Assembly (NCBI GenBank): GCA_011772595.1
Contig: WVZH01000144.1
Coordinates: 991-6,838 of the forward strand
Reading direction: 5' to 3'
Length of the DNA stretch: 5,848 nt
DNA from: Anaerolineales bacterium
GTDB lineage: Bacteria; Chloroflexota; Anaerolineae; Anaerolineales; E44-bin32
A program made the position numbers and the translations under genes. Position 1 is the stretch's first letter. Each line of letters starts with the position of its first letter. The notes under the pieces were generated by a model. It saw nothing but the letters and a program-made list of their open reading frames with translations. It was not told the origin of the DNA and made no database searches. Of the stretch, positions 1 through 5,531 are shown in pieces.

Positions 1-174
1 AGAAGGTCGTTCGAGGCAAACAAAGGCCTCACGTCTCAGGAAGCCGCCAGCTCGATCAACCACAAAAGGGAGGGATTATCTGACCTAGCCAATAACGAAA
101 AAAGGGGCTTGACAAGAGGCGCCCTCATAGAAGGATTAGCAACCCTCTTAGAGGTGATGCTCGCTTTGATCTGA
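1..174 (+). CDS. 3' fragment of an unknown protein (57 codons visible)
   Basis: An open frame enters from the left edge, runs 57 codons without a stop and ends at TGA 172-174. The visible peptide includes GLTSQEAASSIN and ends in LLEVMLALI. I do not recognise a family and see no catalytic or membrane motif. Residues 3 to about 45 fall in the first copy of the long direct repeat. The second copy at 5272-5398 can be read in the same frame but is broken by a stop, and several differences between the copies in this frame are synonymous or conservative (I/I, K/R, R/K). That gives weak support to the frame having once been coding. It may equally be a repeat that happens to be open in this frame. 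The 5' end lies outside the window. Confidence 0.35.
   Translation, partial: RRSFEANKGLTSQEAASSINHKREGLSDLANNEKRGLTRGALIEGLATLLEVMLALI
7..133 (+). repeat. Long direct repeat, left copy (~127 bp)
   Basis: This segment aligns without gaps to 5272-5398, with about 108 of 127 bases identical by eye. The first 50 bases (7-56) differ at one position, the middle 42 (57-98) differ at 15, and a 16-base block ending in CTTGACA (99-114) is identical. The similarity may continue past the left edge with a one-base offset, so the true repeat may be longer. Both copies have the same orientation and bracket the integrase and cassettes. Confidence 0.85.
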
Positions 175-515
175 GGGGTTTTGATCTCCATTCCGTATCT
201 GGAGAATCAGGAGACCCCGGATAGTGGCAAGTGATCTGCAATCCCACTGTACCCAACTTGACCACAATATCTTGAAGTTAAGCCTATTTTTCTGGTATAG
301 TCGAGATCATTTTTGACCAGTGCCAAGATATCAGCAGAATTGGAGAATTTACCGGGATTCAAGGATAATGCAAGTATGGTTGAATGCTAAACACTATCAA
401 ACAGTGCTTTGCCTGATATAGATCCTCCACTTCTGGGCATGTACTTTGGCAAGGAATTCTTGGTATGCGAAGACTTTAAGGGGCGTATCATGAGTACTGC
501 AAATGTCAGCACACC
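175..515. other. Region without an intact gene upstream of the integrase remnant
   Basis: No convincing open frame lies here. It holds a small stem, TCTCCA/TGGAGA around 185-206, just after the end of the partial left gene. It also holds a promoter candidate at 272-301. The missing 60-70 N-terminal codons of the integrase should start near 310-330. Only a faint trace is visible: an ATG at 368 opens a short frame containing AKHY (386-397), like the (K/R)HYS motif near the N-terminus of integron integrases, and it stops at 419. This suggests the 5' part of intI is frameshifted and eroded. Confidence 0.5.
272..301 (+). promoter_or_regulatory. Candidate sigma70 promoter for the integrase
   Basis: TTGAAG at 272-277 and TATAGT at 296-301 are separated by 18 bases. 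They lie just upstream of where the missing integrase start is expected, which fits a Pint promoter. No clear LexA box (CTGT-N8-ACAG) was seen next to it. The call rests on consensus matching alone. Confidence 0.4.
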
Positions 516-1319
516 TTTCTCACCCATTTAGCTGTAGAAGAAAAAGTCAGCGCTTCGACGCAGAACCAAGCCCTATCAGCACTCCTTTTTCTATATCGTC
601 ACGTTATCGGTCGTGAAGTCGGTGATCTTGGTGATGTTATACGCGCTCGAAAGCCTAAGCGCTTGCCCGTTGTTATGACTCGCGAGGAGGTGAAGGCGGT
701 ACTGGCAAACATGCGGGGTGATAAGTGATTGATAGCTTCATTAATGTATGGTGCCGGTCTACGCCTGATGGAAGGTTTGCGGTTACGCGTTCAGGATATT
801 GATTTCGCTTGAGACGAAATACACATGCGAGAAAGCAAAGGCTCTAAAGACCGGATTACTATGCTCCCCGAGTCACTCAAAGCCCCGCTCAAGGACCACC
901 TCAAGAAGGTCAAGGCGATCCATGAGCGTGACGTGGCCGACGGTTGGGGTCGCGTTCAGATGCCAAGCGCCTTGGACCGCAAATACCCTAACACCCCAAC
1001 AGATTGGCGATGGCAATGGGTGTTTCCGCAGGAGAACCGGTGGACCAATCCTCAGACAAAGGAACAAGGCCGATACCACATCGATGCATCCCTGGTTCAA
1101 AGAGCCGTGAGAGATGCGGTCACGAAGGCAGGATTGACGAAGCGCGCTACTTGTCATACGTTCCGCCATTCGTTTGCCACTCACTTGCTAGAAGGTGGTT
1201 ACGATATCCGGACTGTCCAAGAACTTCTTGGCCATGCTGATGTGAAAACGACGATGATCTATACCCATGTCCTTAACCGTGGACCAGCTAGTGTTCGGAG
1301 CCCCGTCGATGAACTTTGA
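480..1319 (+). pseudogene. intI: Integron integrase IntI, inactivated (two in-frame stops, N-terminus lost)
   Basis: This is a tyrosine recombinase that would have inserted and excised gene cassettes at attI and attC sites. Similarity is clear from TFLTHLAVEEKVSAST (513-560) to the natural end at TGA 1317-1319. Catalytic residues are all present: Arg in GAGLRLMEG (762), the Lys region GKGSKDR-like (about 835), HTFR (His 1155, Arg 1164), LGH (His 1233) and Tyr in MIYTH (1260). The segment [20 protein letters not shown] is the extra domain that separates IntI from XerC/D, and SVRSP.D also fits IntI C-termini. TGA at 726-728 replaces a Trp that is common at this place in the family, and TGA at 810-812 interrupts the chain again. 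About 60-70 N-terminal residues are missing or scrambled, and a TAA at 477-479 closes the frame upstream. The intact piece 825-1319 (164 aa) lacks the DNA-binding N-terminal domain and the first catalytic Arg, so it is unlikely to work alone. Confidence 0.93.
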
Positions 1320-1338
1320 GGTTATCGAGGAGGTTTTT

Positions 1339-1488
1339 ATGCTGATCCGTATAAGACACCATGATAAAACATCCAAAGAAACGCAACTTTCTGATTTGTA
1401 TGGATATATTGTTCAAGCCATCGGCGAAACAAAGGAGTTTTATACGGGCAGAAAACCAGGGTTCCGCGTCTTATGCGGATCAATCTAA
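1339..1488 (+). CDS. Small hypothetical protein (49 aa) between intI and attI
   Basis: A short ORF starts at ATG 1339 with a near-perfect Shine-Dalgarno, GAGGAGG at 1327-1333, five bases upstream. It begins 19 bases after the integrase stop in the same direction and ends at TAA 1486-1488, just before the attI junction. The peptide starts MLIRIRHHDKTSKET and ends RVLCGSI. It is charged and has no membrane segment or motif I recognise. The strong ribosome site is the main support. The frame also stays open further upstream into the integrase end, but the start at 1339 fits the ribosome site. It could be a translated leader feeding the cassette array, or a chance ORF. Confidence 0.4.
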   Translation: MLIRIRHHDKTSKETQLSDLYGYIVQAIGETKEFYTGRKPGFRVLCGSI

Positions 1489-1502
1489 ATATTGTTATGC
1501 GG
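1471..1502 (+). other. attI-like site: junction between integron platform and cassette 1
   Basis: GTTATGC at 1494-1500 fits the GTTRRRY core where integron integrases cut after the G. No attC-like palindrome or RYYYAAC partner lies upstream, so this looks like attI rather than the end of an earlier cassette. The bases starting the cassette, TTATGC (1495-1500), are the exact complement of GCATAA in the outer box of the next attC (2539-2545), as expected for a cassette inserted here. TTATGCGG occurs at 1471-1478 and again at 1495-1502, possibly an accessory integrase-binding repeat. Confidence 0.7.
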
Positions 1503-2604
1503 CAAGATCGCATCGACGAGCAGTGGTCCTGCAAACGAGGTACAAACGTTCGATCGGGCCAGGAGCGGACCAAATCTAGGGCGGACCAAGTTGTCGATAG
1601 CGCGCTGACTAATTGCAGGTAGCATGGGGTGCTGCCCAAATGTTGGCATCACGGCAAAATCAGCTCCAATACGCAAAGGAGCGGGCGATCATTACGTTAC
1701 CAGGTAGGGTGATCCATGACCGATGCTTTCGGCTTTCGCGCCGTATTTTCTGTATTGCTGCCTGCCACTAATGCGGTCGTGGAGCCGGATATGGCAGCGT
1801 TGCGCCCAGACGGTGTAACCAACCAGAGCTACCGGTTCCCGTTTCCGGGCTTGCCTGACAGCGTCAAGGATCTGTTGGAACTCATGCGGTCGACACTGGG
1901 CATGGTGCTTGCTTGCGAGCCTGATCGAATCATCGTCGCTTACAGTCCTGAATACATGAACGACGGCGTCAATGCGGCGTCGCAGCTACGTCGTTTCTTC
2001 GAGGAACGGTTCGAGATCCCTTTCACCCTGGCGTCGGATGCGGTGTCCGAGGCATTGAAAGCGCTTGGGGCGGCGCGGGTCGGAATTGTGACGCCATTCC
2101 TACCCGAGGCAAATCGTAACGTTTCGTTGTATTTCGCTGCCCATGGTATTTCGGTGGTTAGTGAGGCCGGTTTTTCCAGCGCCCAAAAGGGACGGGCTTA
2201 TACCGCTCGGATCAGCGAGGCAGAGGTTCTCGAGGCGTTTGAGCGTGTCGACACGCCCGAGGTTGAGGCGCTCGTGCAGGTTGGTACAGCCTTGGTGTGC
2301 GCCGGATCCGTGGACGCGCTGGAGGCGCGCCACGGCAAGCCGGTTGTGGCGGTTAATAGTGCGACCTACTGGCTGGCGTTGCGCGAGCACGGCATCGTTG
2401 ATCGCCTTGATGGCCACGGCACTCTCTTTTCCCGGCATTGATGGCCAGCGCGTAGATAGTCAACTGTGTCATTGCATTGAGCGAAGATCAGCGATGGGTC
2501 GAAAAGAGACAAAAGATGCTGAACTACGCATTCATTCCGCATAACAAGGCGCCGCAGCCGACGGCCAGCCCGCTTCGCGGGCTGTCCGCGGCTGAGCTTA
2601 TTCG
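1495..2604 (+). mobile_element. Gene cassette 1
   Basis: The cassette runs from the base after the G of the attI junction to the G of GTCCGGC in its attC, 1110 bp. It holds one gene in the usual orientation (1716-2441) and its attC at the 3' end. The 5' leader is unusually long at about 220 bases and shows no further gene or recognisable promoter. Start and attC outer box are complementary (TTATGC with GCATAAC), which supports these boundaries. Confidence 0.75.
1716..2441 (+). CDS. Asp/Glu racemase superfamily protein, maleate isomerase / arylmalonate decarboxylase-like
   Basis: A 241-residue cytosolic protein, the usual size for maleate cis-trans isomerases and arylmalonate decarboxylases, which act on small carboxylic acids. 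Visible family features are LLPATNAVVEPDM (14-26), like the N-terminal SSNT.VEPE motif, a conserved VGIVTPFLP strand-loop (122-130), and GKPVVAVNSATYW (207-219), close to the family's GKPV...NQATLW block. The two catalytic Cys positions appear not to be Cys: the first region reads VAYSPEYMNDG (74-84) and the second VGTAL (189-193), where isomerases have SCTNL. The only cysteines are C67 and C195. From memory, a subfamily with similar 'QVGT' sequences exists, so this may be normal for its subgroup, but the substrate is unknown. The start at 1716 has AGGTAGGG at 1702-1709. It is the sole gene of cassette 1. Confidence 0.8.
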   Translation: MTDAFGFRAVFSVLLPATNAVVEPDMAALRPDGVTNQSYRFPFPGLPDSVKDLLELMRSTLGMVLACEPDRIIVAYSPEYMNDGVNAASQLRRFFEERFEIPFTLASDAVSEALKALGAARVGIVTPFLPEANRNVSLYFAAHGISVVSEAGFSSAQKGRAYTARISEAEVLEAFERVDTPEVEALVQVGTALVCAGSVDALEARHGKPVVAVNSATYWLALREHGIVDRLDGHGTLFSRH

Positions 2605-2610
2605 TCCGGC
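2539..2610 (+). other. attC site of cassette 1 (72 bp)
   Basis: This is the folded recombination site at the end of a gene cassette. The outer boxes are GCATAAC (2539-2545) and GTCCGGC (2604-2610). Inside, CAGCCG (2555-2560) pairs with CGGCTG (2589-2594), and CAGCCCGC (2566-2573) pairs with GCGGGCTG (2577-2584) around a TTC loop. The right box departs from GTTRRRY at its third base (C for T). The 97 bases between the upstream gene and this site hold nothing I recognise. Confidence 0.85.
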
Positions 2611-2717
2611 AGGAGATGTTATGATGAAGGGTGTTTTGGCCTGGCTGCGAGACGGGCGATTACACTATCTTACTTGTGACAGCGTTGATTGCAGCGCGAA
2701 GAAAGGAAATTGTGACC

Positions 2718-4388
2718 ATGACTACAGTTGCGGACTATGTTGTCAGTCGGCTGGAGCAGACTGGCGTTAGCCACGTATTCGGGGTTCCGGGTGACTACGT
2801 TCTGGATTTCTTGGATCGGATAGTCGAAAGCCCTCTGGAACTAGTCAATACCTGCAATGAACTGGACGCGGGCTACGCAGCCGACGGTTATGCCCGCATC
2901 CGGGGCATTTCCGCCGTCGTCGTCACATACGGTGTGGGCGGCCTCAGCGTGCTCAACGCCGTGGCCGGTGCATACGCCGAGCGCGTGCCGATGGTCGTCA
3001 TAAGCGGGGCGCCTCACTCGAGACTCCGGCACGATCAGGTCATGGTGCACCACCTTGTCGAGAACTACCAGACCCAGATCAATGCATTCCGGCAGGTTAC
3101 CGCGTTCGCTGAAATGCTTGCTGACGCCGGCAGGGCACCCGAGCAGATAGACAGGGCGGTGAAGACATGCCTGCGCACAAAACGACCGGTGTATATCGAG
3201 ATACCCGTGGATCTCGTCGGTCAGCAGTGCAGCGAACCCTCAGCAACCCTTGACGACGGCGACCATCGCAGTAATCCCGAAGCGCTCGCAGAGGCGGTGG
3301 CCGAGGCGGCGTCCATGCTGGCCGGTGCGCTTCGACCGGCCGTTTTCATCGGCATGGAAGTCAGGCGTTTCCAGCTGCTGCAGCAGGTGACGGCGCTGCT
3401 CGAGAAAGGCGGTTACCCGGTCGCCACCACCATCGGCGGCAAGACTGCCATAGCCGAGACGCACCCGCACTACGTCGGCGTGTACCAAGGCGGTTTCAGC
3501 GAGGGGCTTGCCCACGACACGATCGAGCAGGCCGACGTTCTCCTGTGTCTCGGCGCATGGATGACCGACATTACGACAGGCGGCTTCACGGCGCACCTGG
3601 ACCCCGACCGTATGATTAATGCCAATGCCGACCGGATCCGGATACGTCACCATTTTTACGAACAGGTGTTTCTCGACGACTTCATCCAGGGGCTCACCTC
3701 AGCCATTGCCGCTGCGGGCGAACCCGCCCACCGGCATACGCCGCCCCCTTACATTGTCGGCGGCATCCGACGGCCAGAACCTGAAAGGCAGCTGACCGTG
3801 GCTCGCTTTTTCGAGCGAATAAGCAGCTTCCTCGACAACAGCATGATCGTCGTGAGCGACACGGGCGACGTGATGTTCGGCTCGACGGGCCTCCACAGGG
3901 AGGAGCCGGAGAGCTATTTTGCCCAGGATTACTACCTGTCGATCGGCTACAGCCTGCCCGCGGCCCTTGGACTAGGCCTTGCAGCAAGAGACAAGAGACC
4001 GGTGGTGCTCATTGGCGACGGCGCGCTGCAGATGACCGCGCAGGAACTTTCGACGATCTGCCGCTATTCCGTGAACGCCATCGTATTCGTGCTCAACAAC
4101 AGCGGTTACGTCACCGAACGTCTTATACACGACGGCGTGTACAACGAAATTCACCCGTGGGCCTACCACCGGTTGCCCGAAGCGCTCGGCTGCCCGGCTG
4201 GCATCCTGGCCCGCACCGAAGGCGAACTGGAAACGGCCCTCGAAGCGGCCGTACAGCGCAGCCGTGAGCCCGTGCTCGTGGAGGTCGTGGTCGGCCGCAT
4301 GGACTCCTCGGAGACCCTGTCTAGGGTCGGCGAACAGATACGCAAGCTCTCCCGTACGGCGGGAACGAGTCAGTCGATCCGGCGATGA
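2718..4388 (+). CDS. Thiamine-diphosphate-dependent 2-oxo acid decarboxylase (pyruvate/indolepyruvate decarboxylase family)
   Basis: A 556-residue cytosolic enzyme, full length for the family, which converts a 2-oxo acid to an aldehyde and CO2 using ThDP and Mg2+. All known catalytic positions are present, numbered here with Zymomonas PDC in brackets: GDY Asp26 (27), CNELDAGYAADGYAR Glu48 (50), the HH pair 111-112 (113-114), GDG 433-435 with Asp434 (440), NN 460-461 (467), Gly463 (469) and Glu467 in GYVTER (473). The constant offset in the C-terminal part argues for an undamaged active site. Domains run in the usual order: PYR-binding about 1-170, central 190-340, PP-binding 360-540. The HH-Glu-Glu set separates it from acetolactate synthase and oxalyl-CoA decarboxylase. 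The substrate (pyruvate, indolepyruvate, phenylpyruvate or branched-chain) cannot be read. The start at ATG 2718 was chosen for AAAGGAAA at 2702-2709 and because the N-terminus then fits the family; an upstream ATG at 2631 would add 29 unrelated residues. Confidence 0.92.
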   Translation: MTTVADYVVSRLEQTGVSHVFGVPGDYVLDFLDRIVESPLELVNTCNELDAGYAADGYARIRGISAVVVTYGVGGLSVLNAVAGAYAERVPMVVISGAPHSRLRHDQVMVHHLVENYQTQINAFRQVTAFAEMLADAGRAPEQIDRAVKTCLRTKRPVYIEIPVDLVGQQCSEPSATLDDGDHRSNPEALAEAVAEAASMLAGALRPAVFIGMEVRRFQLLQQVTALLEKGGYPVATTIGGKTAIAETHPHYVGVYQGGFSEGLAHDTIEQADVLLCLGAWMTDITTGGFTAHLDPDRMINANADRIRIRHHFYEQVFLDDFIQGLTSAIAAAGEPAHRHTPPPYIVGGIRRPEPERQLTVARFFERISSFLDNSMIVVSDTGDVMFGSTGLHREEPESYFAQDYYLSIGYSLPAALGLGLAARDKRPVVLIGDGALQMTAQELSTICRYSVNAIVFVLNNSGYVTERLIHDGVYNEIHPWAYHRLPEALGCPAGILARTEGELETALEAAVQRSREPVLVEVVVGRMDSSETLSRVGEQIRKLSRTAGTSQSIRR

Positions 4389-4660
4389 TCATGAAGATGA
4401 TGTTCCTGCTGTTCTCCGACAACGTGGCCAGCGACAGGGAACTGATGCGGATCATCCCGGAACGATTGGATTACATGTGGTTTCTGGGCTATGGGTTGGG
4501 CGATATCATTCCGAATCACAGAGTCCTGTCCAAGACGCAGGTGCGGATTAGAATTGCGATGGACGAACCGCCCGAAGATTGGTCCGAGCAGAAGGCCGAG
4601 GAGACGGGTTACGCAACCGACGCCGACATCGGCGCGATGTTTGGAGGACTCGTAGAGTAA
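4385..4660 (+). CDS. Hypothetical protein (91 aa), overlapping the decarboxylase gene
   Basis: The ATG at 4385 shares ATGA with the decarboxylase stop, the usual sign of translational coupling, so both proteins are likely made together. The stop at 4658-4660 lies only 7 bases before the attC outer box, the tight packing expected for the last gene of a cassette. The peptide starts MIMKMMFLLFSDN, has a middle stretch MWFLGYGLGDIIPNHRV, then an acidic segment (MDEPPEDWSEQKAEE) and ends GAMFGGLVE. The first ten residues are hydrophobic but too short for a signal peptide or a transmembrane helix. I recognise no family. ATG codons at 4391, 4397 and 4400 are alternative starts. It may assist or regulate the decarboxylase, but that is inferred only from position. 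Confidence 0.75.
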   Translation: MIMKMMFLLFSDNVASDRELMRIIPERLDYMWFLGYGLGDIIPNHRVLSKTQVRIRIAMDEPPEDWSEQKAEETGYATDADIGAMFGGLVE

Positions 4661-4667
4661 AGAGTAA

Positions 4668-4729
4668 GCCGAACAATGCGCTGCAGTGGACGTTCGCTTC
4701 GCTCCCGCCACTGACCTTCAGCGTTCAAC
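4668..4729 (+). other. attC site of cassette 2 (62 bp)
   Basis: The outer boxes are GCCGAAC (4668-4674) and GTTCAAC (4723-4729). CGCTG (4679-4683) pairs with CAGCG (4719-4723), and CAGTGG (4684-4689) pairs with CCACTG (4708-4713). The unpaired ACCTT at 4714-4718 gives the asymmetric bulge typical of attC hairpins, and the loop region carries TTCGCTTCGC, as in many known cassettes. Size and layout match short attC sites. A following cassette would start TTCAAC and end in an attC beginning GTTGAAC; no such site was found to the right. Confidence 0.88.
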
Positions 4730-4897
4730 CATAATTATCCTATTCTTGAGTTCCGATCAGTTTCAAAAGGTCAACCATACCAAGACAAGGCATAAGAGGC
4801 ACCACAAGACATAGTAGTTGCCGCATTGAGGTCAATTCGTGTGATACCTGCTATAAATGTTGTTTTTGTCACCCCTCAAATAAGCTCACATATCCAT

Positions 4898-4965
4898 ATC
4901 AGGTCTTGAATCCCAGCGCTTCGATTCTGACGAATTCAAGATGAATCATGGCGTTTCGACCTGAT
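4898..4965. repeat. Nested inverted repeat, possible degenerate attC or RNA structure
   Basis: ATCAGGTC at 4898-4905 pairs perfectly with GACCTGAT at 4958-4965. A second stem, TCTTGAAT (4904-4911) with ATTCAAGA (4934-4941), overlaps it by two bases. Five bases after the outer stem is GTTAGGC (4970-4976), an ideal GTTRRRY core, but the required RYYYAAC partner is not visible on the left. It is therefore only attC-like. Confidence 0.45.
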
Positions 4966-5019
4966 GCCGGTTAGGCAATATTTGTGTCTGAAATCGTTCA
5001 TATCGCACTGGATTGCTTT

Positions 5020-5035
5020 CACCGGTGGCCCGGTG
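5020..5035 (+). terminator. Weak candidate terminator hairpin
   Basis: CACCGG (5020-5025) and CCGGTG (5030-5035) form a six-pair GC-rich stem with a TGGC loop, followed by CGTTTATTTGT. The T-run is broken, so termination of the cassette transcript here is only a possibility. Confidence 0.3.
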
Positions 5036-5105
5036 CGTTTATTTGTATCTGAAAAATGTTATGGATCGAGGATAGGCCACTCGGCGTGTTTCAGTTAGCA
5101 AGGGT

Positions 5106-5128
5106 CGCACACCTTTGTGCGGTGTGCG
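5106..5128. repeat. Perfect 8-bp hairpin
   Basis: CGCACACC (5106-5113) and GGTGTGCG (5121-5128) pair fully around the seven-base loop TTTGTGC. No T-run follows on either strand and the flanking bases do not fit attC boxes, so its role is unknown. Confidence 0.5.
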
Positions 5129-5271
5129 TTACACGCGTAAGAAACTGCCTCTTCCCTGGCGTAAGGGCCGATTAGAGCGCGACTCCTGGGATACGAACTC
5201 ATTCAAAATCACGAACTTAGGCCGACGGTTTCTTAGAAGAAACGTTGCGGGGAGGGAGCACGGGTAAAGGT

Positions 5272-5398
5272 TCGTTCGAGGCAAACAGAGGCCTCACGTC
5301 TCAGGAAGCCGCCAGCTCGATTAACCACAGAAAGGAGAGATCGAATTGAATAACCAATGACGGAAAAAGGGGCTTGACAGAAGGCGACCTCATAGAAG
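5272..5398 (+). repeat. Long direct repeat, right copy (~127 bp)
   Basis: This is the second copy of the segment at 7-133, same orientation, about 85% identical without gaps. In the frame that is open in the left copy, this copy stops at TGA about 15 codons into the repeat. That frame is open upstream only from 5221. The differences concentrate in the middle third, so the copies are old or under uneven constraint. Similarity fades after about 5398. Confidence 0.85.
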
Positions 5399-5455
5399 AA
5401 ATCAACAGTTTTTGCCAAGGTTCAATTCTGTTGGTCTCATCTTGAATTAATGAGA

Positions 5456-5485
5456 AAAGGCAGAGCCATAGCTAACTCTGCCTTT
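5456..5485 (-). terminator. Rho-independent terminator of the OmpA-domain gene
   Basis: AAAGGCAGAG (5456-5465) and CTCTGCCTTT (5476-5485) form a perfect ten-pair stem with a ten-base loop. On the minus strand it is followed by T-rich TCTCATTAATT and lies about 46 bases after the stop of the minus-strand gene. Because the stem starts with A and ends with T it could also act for the + strand. Confidence 0.8.
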
Positions 5486-5531
5486 GGTGTCTCCGTGAAT
5501 AGTTGCAGGGACGGAACTGACAACTGGTTAC

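Larger units (their letters stand above)
2605..4723 (+). mobile_element. Gene cassette 2 (two genes, 2.1 kb)
   Basis: It runs from TCCGGC (2605) to the G of GTTCAAC in the next attC. Its own attC outer box GCCGAAC would pair with GTTCGGC, and the observed junction GTCCGGC differs by one base, so the assignment holds with a single mutation. At 2.1 kb with two overlapping genes it is much larger than typical cassettes (usually 0.5-1 kb, one gene). Confidence 0.75.
4730..5270. other. Region without a convincing gene after the last attC
   Basis: No open frame here has family similarity or a good ribosome site. The first 300 bases look AT-rich compared with the cassette genes. Contents: the structured inverted repeat at 4898-4965 followed by GTTAGGC (4970-4976), a near-identical 14-base pair ATTTGT(G/A)TCTGAAA at 4980-4993 and 5041-5054, a hairpin at 5020-5035 and another at 5106-5128. 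An open + strand frame of about 62 codons runs from about 5077 to a TAA at 5265-5267 but has no suitable start and no recognised motif. The stretch may be remains of a decayed cassette or of the host sequence that held the repeat. Confidence 0.5.

Noticed and set aside
726..812. UGA recoding (as Trp or selenocysteine) to rescue the integrase
   Set aside because: The first TGA fits a Trp position but the second does not, the N-terminus is also lost, and other genes here (2718-4388, integrase end) use TGA as a normal stop.
873..1184. Minus-strand ORF of 103 codons
   Set aside because: It lies opposite the clearly identified integrase and has no recognisable motif.
2631..2717. Longer decarboxylase start at 2631 giving a hydrophobic N-terminal extension
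   Set aside because: The extra 29 residues match nothing in the family, whereas ATG 2718 has a well-placed ribosome site and aligns with known N-termini.
3240..3653. Minus-strand ORF of 137 codons
   Set aside because: Antisense shadow of the GC-rich decarboxylase gene.
4725..4779. TCAACCATA repeated at 4725 and 4771 as a second insertion junction
   Set aside because: Nine bases only, with no palindrome ending at the second copy; most likely chance.
4820..4856. Promoter with TATAAA at 4851
   Set aside because: The nearest -35-like TTGAGG is 20 bases away and no gene follows.
5106..5128. Group II intron domain V or attC from the CGCACACC hairpin
   Set aside because: No domain V sequence features and no RYYYAAC/GTTRRRY boxes in the right positions.
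5233..5418. Minus-strand 61-codon ORF across the right repeat
   Set aside because: The same frame is broken by stops in the left repeat copy and it has no ribosome site or motif, so coding is not supported.
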